In this document: one piece after another, positions 1-7,004 of the stretch
Numbering within the stretch: the stretch's first letter is position 1
How the letters are laid out: every line of letters starts with the position of its first letter
Assembly: GCA_937920005.1 (NCBI GenBank)
Contig: CALETF010000090.1
Coordinates: 1-10,222, forward strand
Reading direction: 5' to 3'
Length of the DNA: 10,222 nucleotides
Source: an uncultured Candidatus Altimarinota bacterium
Lineage (GTDB): Bacteria; Patescibacteriota; Gracilibacteria; BD1-5; JAGOOR01
The notes under the pieces: generated by a model
What the model saw: only the letters and a program-made list of their open reading frames with translations
Database searches by the model: none
What the model was told of the DNA's origin: nothing
Position numbers and translations under genes: made by a program

Positions 1-549
1 TGCTACCTTCTGACTCCATGCATCAAACGGTATAGTTTTTGAGCTAAAAGAGGCTGCAATAGCGTTATTGACTGATCCTCTTTTTTCGAGGAGGCTTTGA
101 AATTCGCTCTCAGGTCGAGGTTCTTTAAATTGGATTTTTATGACCTGCCCAATAACAGATTTTGCTTCTGTGATAAACTCAGCATCCTTTTTACGTCTTT
201 CAATAGGGTCGAGTTTATCATGGCTGCTTGGAGTTGGTATCTGTACGATGATATGAGTTTCGTCACCATAAAAAGCTGTATTGAGAGTTGGTTCTGTTGT
301 TCCTACTCTTCGAACACGACCATCGAGAATTGTTTTCATATCTTCGATAATTTGCGTCTTTCGCTCAGGAGTAAGATCTGGAGTATTGCTGAAGTCAACG
401 AGATAATCTATTTCTACACCTCCATGTAAGTCGAGACCAAGTTTGTAATCACCCAGTTTACTATCGAGGAGGGGGAGTCCAATAGAAGCCCAAGGGATAG
501 CAGCCCAAGTGAAGAGGAGAAGAGCGAGAGTGATGATGATTTTTTTCAT
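1..549 (-). CDS. secD: Protein translocase subunit SecD, N-terminal part (runs off left edge)
   Basis: SecD works with SecF beside SecYEG in the cytoplasmic membrane, using the proton gradient to help exported proteins leave the channel. Visible here are 183 residues from the ATG at 549: a basic start and hydrophobic first helix (about residues 3-25), then the SecD hallmark GLDLHGG (residues 38-44; family consensus is GLDLxGG), then the beginning of the large external P1 domain, with a DGRVRRVG stretch typical of the family. The C-terminal membrane helices lie beyond the window. No in-frame UGA occurs in this part. It starts 14 bases after the jag stop, so it is probably the next gene of the same operon. 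No Shine-Dalgarno sequence precedes the ATG. The identification is firm. Confidence 0.93.
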   Translation of the reverse strand, partial: MKKIIITLALLLFTWAAIPWASIGLPLLDSKLGDYKLGLDLHGGVEIDYLVDFSNTPDLTPERKTQIIEDMKTILDGRVRRVGTTEPTLNTAFYGDETHIIVQIPTPSSHDKLDPIERRKKDAEFITEAKSVIGQVIKIQFKEPRPESEFQSLLEKRGSVNNAIAASFSSKTIPFDAWSQKVA

Positions 550-563
550 AGTTTTTGAGAGTG

Positions 564-1127
564 TTATATATTAGTTCCTTCGAGATCAAGAGCGGCAAGG
601 TCAGCTGACGTATCTGATTTTCTTGATGATGGTTTTGGTGTTGTGTCTCAGAGAGGAGCAATTCCTTCTTTGAGCATGACATGAAGTTCTCGGCCTTTTT
701 CTCCATCTATGCTTTTAGTTGCTATATCCGGATATTTTTCACTGATATAGGCGTGAACTTGTTTTCTCTCATAACCAGAGAGTTCGTAGATAACTTGGTC
801 AATTCCATTTTTACGAGCGAGCTCTGCTTTTCTGTCAACAATGGCAAAGAGTCTTTTTTGTTTCTCAGCGAGATAGTCGTTGATTTCAAGGTGGATAATA
901 CAGTGTGTGCCAGTTGCTTTTTCTGCCATTTGTATGAGGAGTGATTGTGTTTCCTCGAGTGTTCGGCCGTGAGGTCCAATCAAAAGAGGGGAATCAGTCG
1001 ATGAAATTTTCAGAGTATAGATGTGATTTTCTGCATCCTGAACTTGTACCTCGAGACCAGAAAAATCGATACCCAATGATTCAAAAAATCACTGTGCCAG
1101 AGTAGAGAGAGAAGAGGTGATGTCCAT
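564..1127 (-). CDS. jag: Jag/KhpB KH-R3H RNA-binding protein
   Basis: A 187-aa cytoplasmic RNA-binding protein of the SpoIIIJ-associated (Jag/KhpB) family, which in bacteria is tied to membrane-protein insertion and cell-envelope control. The KH domain spans about residues 24-95 with the GxxG loop GPHG at 51-54. The R3H domain follows, with its RxxxH signature at R121-H125. The ATG at 1127 was chosen because reading UGA as Gly at codon 13 (1089-1091) joins it in frame to the conserved region; with UGA as a stop one is forced to a TTG at 1076. A second UGA at codon 160 (648-650) leads into a 28-residue polar tail rich in Ser, Thr and Asp that ends at UAA. The long Jag-N domain of some homologues is absent. 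It lies 10 bases after the upstream membrane-protein gene and 14 bases before secD. There is no Shine-Dalgarno sequence. Confidence 0.9.
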
Positions 1128-1137
1128 AAAAGAGTAA

Positions 1138-2103
1138 TTAATGGTGGCTATGAGCTTCGTGATGACCTCCAGCATGATGTCCTCATCCATGATGATGTCC
1201 GATATTTTCTCGGAAGACAGAATACCAGAGACTTTCGACGAATAATTCTATAACAGAATTCATCGCGGAGACTATAATCAAAAAAACAAAATATACTAGA
1301 CCTATTATGGCTAAAACGCCCTGCAAAAAAATCGGTCATAAACCCAGAGCCACGAGCCAACTCATGATGAAGGGAAGTGTAAAAATACCTATTAAAAGAA
1401 TGATTTCACGTATATAAACGAGAATAAGAGATACAAAGATACGGAGAGTAATGCCTATATTTTCGAGCGTCATAGTCAGAGAGAGTCCGAGAGATTCAAA
1501 AACTCATTTATCTTCTGTGATGATATAGTATCTTGCGTACTCAAAAATAAAACGCGTGATAGTGAGAGCGACAAGGAAGATTATGGCCACTATACCGATA
1601 AGTGTCCAATTATCATTGAGCAAACGATACCCCCAGAAAAATATATAGAGTATATAGACTGGTTTTGACCAGAAAAGCAACGAATGATATTCTGCAAGCT
1701 TAACCGATTTTCTCCATCCAAATGTAAATGCTGCCATACTTCTGTATTCTCTTTCGTTTTTGTTGTTATAGGCACGTATCAGATAGATAAGACCAGCATT
1801 GAAGATATTTTTTATCAAAAAATTCACCAGAAAATAAAATACTCCTACAACGAGTAGACTTGATATAAGAGTGACCCCATGCTCACCCATCATAGAAGTT
1901 GCAAATTTCCTGAGCCAGGTAAAAAATTCTGATTTTCTATGCATCACATCCAGCCAGACATAGCCTATCTGATATATGAGAGTACCCGAGAGTATAATGG
2001 TGTCGAGGAGAGAGCCCCAAAAATTAAACCGACGTATCTTTTGTCCATTCAGTGTGAGTTTCCAGGCTTCTGAGAGGTGGTTATGTAGATGAGAAGAGGG
2101 CAT
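1138..2103 (-). CDS. Polytopic membrane protein with His-rich C-terminus, function unknown
   Basis: A 321-aa integral membrane protein that I do not recognise by name. Hydrophobic segments lie at about residues 29-51, 77-110, 143-162, 166-193, 215-252 and 254-282, so probably six or more helices. The stretch around residues 185-212 (aromatic helix end, a short polar turn, Gly, then FES...S) recalls YciC, DUF975 and the membrane domains of glycerophosphodiester-phosphodiesterase-type proteins; that likeness is weak. The last 19 residues contain ten His and five Gly and may bind metal. Three in-frame UGA codons (200, 256, 307) must be read as Gly; the last sits between two GGA codons in the His/Gly tail. 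The ATG at 2103 overlaps the end of the upstream gene by 23 bases; the next in-frame Met is about 50 codons later. It occupies the place next to jag where yidC often stands, but no YidC signature was seen. Confidence 0.75.
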
Positions 2104-4144
2104 TTTTCAACCATTCAAAAAATCAGAGAATACTTTTTGCCTCATTTGATCGTTTGTAGCCTTCTTTGAAATATCCACGAGAGAGTATATCTATGAGCAT
2201 TTCACGACCAGCCATGAATTCAGGGAATTTGAGACCAAGAATGGTCTCTTTTGTTTCTATAAATTCATATGGAGATCCAAGAGTAAAGAGGACTGATTCT
2301 CTTTCCATAATCTTTTGAATATTTAACTGGAGGTCTCTGAGCTTGTCAGGGGAATTGTAATAGAGTCTGTCAGTGAGTCGGCTGAGAAGTGTATCGAGGT
2401 TGGTATCTTTGAGTCGGACCATGTTATACCCAGTCTTGATTTGATTCGAATGGAGAAAAGGAGACACATTGTAATAGAAGAGGCCGAGGTGTACACCAGT
2501 GAAGATAATATCGTAAGAAAAATTTGGATCTGAGAGAGATTTTTTGATATCAGTAACAGGAAGTTCTTGTATCTGCACATCAGTACCAAATTCCTTTAGT
2601 TTGTCAGCAGTAGCTTGTGCGATACGCCCAAGGTAGGCATTATCGGATTGCACAACAATACGGAATGTGAGAGGCTCTCCTTTACGATTATAGAGTTTTT
2701 TTGGATCGAGATCTTTTGGAATAACAACTGGTTCAGGCTTTGGAGCGTTGGCTGTTTCCCAATCAGTTCGCATTTTTTCGAGAGCTGCCCCATCAACAGC
2801 ATGATAGATGCTGACAGATTCTTCGGCAATTATTTTTGTTCCAGCGTAGAATGAGACGCGATAAGTATTTTGTCCAGTAGTGAGATTTCCAAACTCTTTT
2901 TTTGTTGTGTATGAAAATGTACGCTTCCGAGACGAGAAATTTTTGAGAGTGTAATCATTGACGATAACTTTTGTCGTTCCTGCAGGAGCATTACCGCGTA
3001 TATCAAACGTTGGAGTACCGATGAAAAGAGGAGTGACATTTCCAGGAGTGGTGATATATTTGAGAGGCTTCTTTGGAGCAGGTTGTGGTTTATTTTCTGG
3101 TGCCTGAAAAGTTCCGCCAAAGCTATATCAAAGACCAAAAACTGTTTGAAAAAATGCATTTTCAGTTGAAGCTCGAGGAGTATTTGGTATATCGCCCAAG
3201 AATATATTTTCTTCAGCCATGATGCCTTCATCTTTCGTATCAATTTGAGCCAAAACATCACTAAAAAGCGTCTTCCTGAGAGCTATAGGAAGAGTGGAGG
3301 CATTCATAAATGCTCCATAAAATACGGGTCTGATATACTTGTACTCCGGATAATCACGTGTTCCTTCGGCAGTATCAGTCAATATAACATCAGGATTGAT
3401 GACATCATATATTTCATCATTTGTTTCGCCAAAACCGAATCGTACCTGATCAAAATAAAATGGCCTGTTTGTATGTGTATAGTATGGATTTCTGCCCAAA
3501 AATAGGGTTTCTTTTTTCTCCTCCTTGTCAGTATAAATATATGGACCACTAAAGGAGAGTTGAGTATGGAGAGAACCGTCCCAATCAGCTGCCATATCTT
3601 TTTTTCGAATAATGGGCAAAAAGAGACTCTGGATGGCCGTTGCATCTCTTGTCTTAAAGCGGAAAACTATATCGCCAGTATTTTCTGAGATATCGACGAG
3701 AGAGAGTTGGGTTTTTGTGTATTCATTGGTTGCTTTTTCTCGAAAAAATGCATAGGTTGCGAGGATGTCTTCTGGTGTAATGCTACTACCATCATTCCAG
3801 AGGGCGTTTTGATTGAGTGTACAACGTACAGAAGGGAAGTTTTCAACGTCACAGCTGGCAAGATCATTTACGATTTTCTTATCTGTTGGAGAAAAACGAA
3901 TGAGTCCTCGATAAATAAAACGAAGAACTGTATCGTTTGGGTCATTTTCGATTTTTGTATCAAAATTGAGAACATTTAATACAGGATTTTTACCAATAAT
4001 ACCAACATTGATAGTTCCTCCAGGAAGCGGATATTTCTCTGCATCATGGTAGAAGTAGAGAAAGACGATATGTCATGCCAAAAGCAGACAAAAAAACCCC
4101 ACGAGGAATAGGAGGTATTTTTTTATTTCAGAATAAATACTCAT
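2081..4144 (-). CDS. Membrane-anchored SBP_bac_5-like solute-binding protein with inserted Ig-like domain
   Basis: A 687-aa extracytoplasmic protein resembling peptide/nickel-type (family 5) ABC substrate-binding proteins. It has an N-terminal hydrophobic anchor at about residues 10-31 and no lipobox. The first lobe (about 43-335) carries the family motif W-x-DG-x-x-I-T-P-E-D (116-126) and a preceding region like IYRGL (77-81). A Pro-rich linker (350-360) leads to a beta-rich, Ig-like segment (about 368-448), followed by a second binding-protein lobe (about 472-650). In-frame UGA codons stand at 24 (4073-4075), 339 (3128-3130) and 674 (2123-2125). The true stop is UAA at 2081, inside the next gene. 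The gene starts 21 bases after secG. No permease or ATPase genes are in the window, so transport is unproven; a role as a surface binding or chaperone-like protein is equally possible. Family assignment good, function uncertain. Confidence 0.8.
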
Positions 4145-4165
4145 AAGGCGAAGAAAAGGAGTATC

Positions 4166-4369
4166 TTAGGATAAGAATGAAGCGATGCATCCAGCCACGA
4201 AAACAACACCAACAACGATGGTTGCTATATGGAGTGTCTTCGCTGGGCCACGACGCTCAATAGGAGCCTGGAGAGTAGTGTTTGTAGCGACATTGAGACC
4301 ACCATCACGTACCTGAAGAAGTATGAGAACGATGAGGATAACAGCTGAAATCAAGATAACGAGAGTCAT
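4166..4369 (-). CDS. secG: Preprotein translocase subunit SecG
   Basis: SecG is the small accessory subunit of the SecYEG channel in the cytoplasmic membrane. This 67-aa protein has the family's two-helix layout: helix 1 at about residues 2-19 ending in the typical LLQ, a glycine-containing polar loop (DGGLN, then a basic stretch ERRGPAK), and helix 2 at about 46-66. The length is normal for a compact SecG. It begins with ATG, ends in a true UAA and contains no UGA. It is the first gene of the minus-strand Sec operon, preceded by a promoter-like sequence in the divergent intergenic region, with no Shine-Dalgarno motif in front of the ATG. Confidence 0.9.
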   Translation of the reverse strand: MTLVILISAVILIVLILLQVRDGGLNVATNTTLQAPIERRGPAKTLHIATIVVGVVFVAGCIASFLS

Positions 4370-4391
4370 AGAGAAAATTTAGGGACCCCGA

Positions 4392-4420
4392 GAGTGTAGC
4401 GAAAAGGCATTTTTTTGCAA
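4392..4420 (-). promoter_or_regulatory. Possible sigma70-type promoter for the secG operon
   Basis: On the minus strand a TTGCAA box (4420-4415) is followed after 17 bases by TACACT (4397-4392), which match four of six bases each to the TTGACA and TATAAT consensus. Transcription would start about 15 bases before the secG ATG. Spacing and position fit, but the boxes are weak and the call rests on inspection only. Confidence 0.35.
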
Positions 4421-4437
4421 TCATTTTTTTTGCAATC
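4411..4437. repeat. Tandem direct repeat TTTTTTGCAATC in divergent promoter region
   Basis: TTTTTTGCAATC occurs at 4411-4422 and again at 4426-4437, offset by 15 bases. Each copy contains the palindrome TTGCAA, which doubles as the putative -35 box of one of the two divergent promoters. It could be a paired regulator site or simply the two promoters' matching -35 regions. Confidence 0.45.
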
Positions 4438-4458
4438 TAGGCTCAAATATGGCAATAT
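4430..4458 (+). promoter_or_regulatory. Possible promoter for the pilin-like operon
   Basis: TTGCAA (4430-4435) is followed after 17 bases by CAATAT (4453-4458), overlapping a better TATAGT (4456-4461). Either -10 would place the transcription start at or within a few bases of the ATG at 4465, implying a leaderless or nearly leaderless mRNA. This is a weak match, supported mainly by its position before the first gene of an operon. Confidence 0.3.
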
Positions 4459-4464
4459 AGTTCT

Positions 4465-4845
4465 ATGAAACGACTTTTGTACATCATTTTCTCCTATATT
4501 AGCTCCATATCAATGGCACGAGCCTTTACTGGGGATCTCGGGAAAACAACCTACACATTTGATGTGGATACTATCTTCCCAACGCCAAAAGACACTCCGA
4601 GTGATAATGGTATCGACAATATCATAGATTATATCATTTCGATGATACCATTGTTGACGACGCTTATGGCTATAGGAGCAGTCTTGATGGTCGTATTTGG
4701 TGGTTTTCAAATGGTTCTCGGTGGTGCAAATTCAGAGCAAACAGAAAAAGGCAAGAGTATTATCAAAGACGCCCTTATGGGTCTCCTCTTTGGCCTCCTT
4801 GCGTACGTCATAATTACTACACTATGAAATATATTGGATATCTAA
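4465..4845 (+). CDS. Pilin-like small membrane protein 1 (VirB2/TrbC-type T4SS pilin plan)
   Basis: A 126-aa protein with an N-terminal signal segment (about 1-20, ending MARA), a short exported polar region (21-55), helix 1 (about 58-87), a small polar loop GGANSEQTEKGK (86-97), and helix 2 (about 100-120). This is the layout of VirB2/TrbC pilin subunits and of the T4SS-pilin-like proteins common in CPR genomes. Read with UGA as stop it would end at 4827 in an ATGA overlap with the next gene. With UGA=Gly it gains GNILDI and ends at UAA 4843-4845, overlapping the next gene by 22 bases. It is the first gene of the operon, with no Shine-Dalgarno motif. Family membership rests on architecture, not an alignment. 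Confidence 0.72.
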
Positions 4846-5186
4846 TACTCGGCTACGCGCTCTCAGTTCAGGCAAAAGGTCTCGAAAATATATTTGAGAG
4901 CAGTCATGGCCTTCCTGGTCAAAGTGTAACACCTGGAGCAGGGGAGACAGGAGTAACGAAATTTTTCTCATCAGTTGTTTCTATGATGCAGGATGTTACG
5001 GCTATCGTGAGCGTGTTGGGTATCTGTATCGTGTGAATCATGTATATAATGTCTCGTGGTGACGAAGAAAAAACAGAAAATGCCAAAAAATATATGATTG
5101 CTATCCTCACGGGCCTTATCCTCGCCCTCAGTGCGTGGGCAATCATCTCGATGATCGACATTATACCAACGACTATACGATTTTAA
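4824..5186 (+). CDS. Pilin-like small membrane protein 2
   Basis: A 120-aa protein built like its neighbours: signal segment (1-18, ending VQAKG), polar exported stretch to about 45, helix 1 (about 50-76), loop SRGDEEKTENAKK (77-89) and helix 2 (about 90-112). The codon at 5034-5036 is UGA in the middle of helix 1 and must be Gly; read as a stop it would remove the loop and second helix. It ends in a true UAA one base before the next ATG. The loop resembles that of protein 1 (acidic residues, Lys/Thr-Glu, Lys), which suggests the genes are ancient paralogues. It probably acts in the membrane or as a pilus subunit; this is inferred. Confidence 0.72.
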
Positions 5187-5187
5187 T

Positions 5188-5544
5188 ATGAAAAAATTCC
5201 TCCTTCTCCTCCTCTGATTTTCTTCTTTTATGGCATTTGGTGCTTCAGCACTGCAAAATGATCTTACTGGAAGTGTTGACGAGCTTATTCCTACCGTTCA
5301 GAGCAGTACAAAAATTGATTATGTTGATGTAGCACGAGAGATTCAGTTCTGGCTCTTTGTCTTTGTGGGTGTGATTGCTGTTATCTACATCATCTATATT
5401 GGAGCCAAACTACTCTGGGCTCCTGGAAATGCCGAAGAAATGACATCAGCAATCAAATCTATTACCTATATCATTATTGGTTTGGCGCTGATACCATTTG
5501 CATACTTCATTGTGCAGTTGATTGTTAATATTCGCTTATGATAA
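5188..5544 (+). CDS. Pilin-like small membrane protein 3
   Basis: A 118-aa protein: strong signal peptide (MKKF, a leucine run, UGA-encoded Gly10, then cleavage near AFGASA), exported segment to about residue 48, helix 1 (about 52-77), loop APGNAEEMTSAIK (78-90), helix 2 (about 91-114). The ATG at 5188 was chosen because the UGA at 5215-5217 lies inside the hydrophobic core of the signal peptide; starting at the later ATG 5230 would destroy it. A second UGA (5539-5541) is followed directly by UAA (5542-5544), adding a single terminal Gly. The end overlaps the next start by seven bases. The same two-helix plan as its neighbours supports a pilin-type role. Confidence 0.72.
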
Positions 5545-5966
5545 AAAAAATACTTCAAACAGCCTTTCTTATTGCTTCCATCGGACTGCTCTGGGCTATT
5601 CCGGCACAGACACATGCAGCAGATTGCCAGTTTGGTGCGGGTGATATTCGAGAAGAGTTTAAAAATTGTAATCCAAGTATTGGAGTGAAGCCAGATTCAA
5701 ACGTGGATCTCCAGGTAACAGATAGTGGTTCTGATTTTCGAACCATTACGGCTACCGTTATTCGCCGAGTACAGATTATCACGAGCGTCTTGGCTATTGG
5801 TATTATAGTTTGGATTGGCCTCATATTGGTTTTACCCGTGAGTGCTGAAGCAAAAGAAAGTGCAAAATCAAAGGTGATATCCGTATCTCTAGGGTTCCTG
5901 GTCATGATCGCGGCAACAATCATTGTTAATGGCCTTATCAACATCCTTTATGACGTTTTTCAATAA
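5538..5966 (+). CDS. Pilin-like small membrane protein 4
   Basis: A 142-aa protein, the longest of the four: clear signal peptide with likely cleavage after THA (about residue 27), an exported segment of about 50 residues with two cysteines (C30 and C44) that could form a disulfide, helix 1 (about 76-99), loop SAEAKESAKSK (102-112), helix 2 (about 114-138). It contains no UGA and ends in UAA, so its reading does not depend on the code. It serves as an internal control showing that the complete family plan includes both helices. The last 17 bases overlap the peptidase gene. Its precise role is unknown; the VirB2/TrbC-like layout is the only evidence. Confidence 0.75.
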   Translation: MIKKILQTAFLIASIGLLWAIPAQTHAADCQFGAGDIREEFKNCNPSIGVKPDSNVDLQVTDSGSDFRTITATVIRRVQIITSVLAIGIIVWIGLILVLPVSAEAKESAKSKVISVSLGFLVMIAATIIVNGLINILYDVFQ

Positions 5967-6990
5967 AAAATCATTTGTTGGGATTTTTCTCATGGTATTC
6001 TCAGCAACGCTGGTTGTTTTGGGAACAGTGCAGGCTATTTTCTGAACACTTCGATGGTATAACCAGAGTGAGCAAACACATGAAACGCTTCAGAAGTATC
6101 CGGTATATAGCGCCTCTGAACAACCAACAATGGGTGGTGTCATACGAGTATTTATAGCTCCGAAGCCAACAACGACAGAATCAAATGTTTACGTTTTTCT
6201 CCAAAATACCGCTCCTCAGCGAGAAGAAGCCCTTGCAACTGTCACCCCTGAAAAAGCCCAGAGTATCAATCAAAAAATTCAAGATGTTATAACAAGCAAT
6301 ACCACCCCTGTTATTCCAGAACAACCAACAGAAAAATTTCAGAGTCCAGTCGAGATTCGTATTGTTCCAGAATCAGCCAATATGCCACAGGGGTATTCAG
6401 CGACGATGGATACCGTGCTCACTGGTACGTATTTCCGTGATGTACTCTGGAGCTTCCCTATCATAGTCGATATAAATCGTACGAGTCCACGTGGACAGAT
6501 GAGTAACGAGAGTATTACGCTCTCCGGCCGTATAAAATCTCTCTCTGAAATGGCTAAAGTACTTGTTCATGAATTAGGTCACATGGTCGATATTTACTAT
6601 CTTCGTAGTCGATGAACCAAATCAGATCCATCGAAAATTTTTTATACGATTTCATGGACAGAGCCAACAGTCCTTCGTTCGGGTATGGCCTCTAGTTCTT
6701 TTGTCTCTGGGTATGCAGCGACCAATCAATATGAAGACTTCGCAGAGACATTTGCGATGTATGTTTTTCACAATGCAACTCTTGCTGAAAGAGCCAAAAA
6801 TTCATCAGCACTGCAACAAAAGTATGACTTTATGAGAGATACAGTATTTGGGAGCTATTTTATCGGCACGAACTATGAACAAAATCCAGTCCCATCAAGT
6901 CTCTGGGATGTGACAAAGATAGTCATCAAGACAAGCGCTTTGACAGATATTTTTGCCCAACTACAAAAAACGCTCAAGGCGCTCTCGTAG
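5950..6990 (+). CDS. Membrane-anchored HExxH zinc metallopeptidase
   Basis: A 346-aa protein with an N-terminal anchor (about residues 9-32), a Thr/Pro/Gln-rich linker (about 55-135) and an extracytoplasmic catalytic domain. The zinc motif HELGH (H207, E208, H211) sits on a predicted helix; YEDFAETFA (261-269) about 50 residues later supplies the likely third ligand, E262 or E266, as in HExxH+E (gluzincin) peptidases such as the lethal-factor-like group. Two UGA codons must be Gly: codon 32 (6043-6045) at the end of the anchor and codon 222 (6613-6615) between the two catalytic motifs. Read with UGA as stop, anchor and active site are split into three fragments. It is the last gene of the pilin-like operon, overlapping gene 4 by 17 bases, and ends in UAG. 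It may process or remodel the pilin-like proteins or the cell surface (inference). Confidence 0.8.
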
Positions 6991-7004
6991 TTTAGCTCTC
7001 GTAG
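6981..7004. repeat. Direct repeat GCTCTCGTAG across the convergent gene ends
   Basis: GCTCTCGTAG appears at 6981-6990 (the last codons and UAG stop of the peptidase gene) and again at 6995-7004 (inside the end of ftsQ), offset by 14 bases. It could be a small duplication that created the abutting gene ends. Confidence 0.5.

Noticed and set aside
97..429. Plus-strand open frame of 110 aa opposite secD
   Set aside because: It lies entirely opposite secD, whose protein is clearly conserved; the plus-strand product is rich in Phe, Cys and Ser, as expected of an antisense shadow.
461..706. Minus-strand open frame of 81 aa across the jag/secD junction
   Set aside because: It overlaps the end of jag and the start of secD in another frame, and both of those are supported by conserved motifs.
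1171..1200. ATGATG/CATCAT-type short repeat as a microsatellite or regulatory repeat
   Set aside because: It is simply the coding sequence of the His/Gly-rich tail of the 321-aa membrane protein.
1183..1506. UGA read as tryptophan (code 4)
   Set aside because: UGG is used normally for Trp throughout, and UGA falls in glycine-like contexts, for example between GGA codons in the His/Gly tail and before VFES.
4825..6615. Separate short genes or pseudogenes created by UGA stops in the pilin/peptidase operon
   Set aside because: Every break is UGA, never UAA or UAG, and each falls within an otherwise continuous domain. Reading UGA as glycine explains all of them; decay would not give only one stop type.
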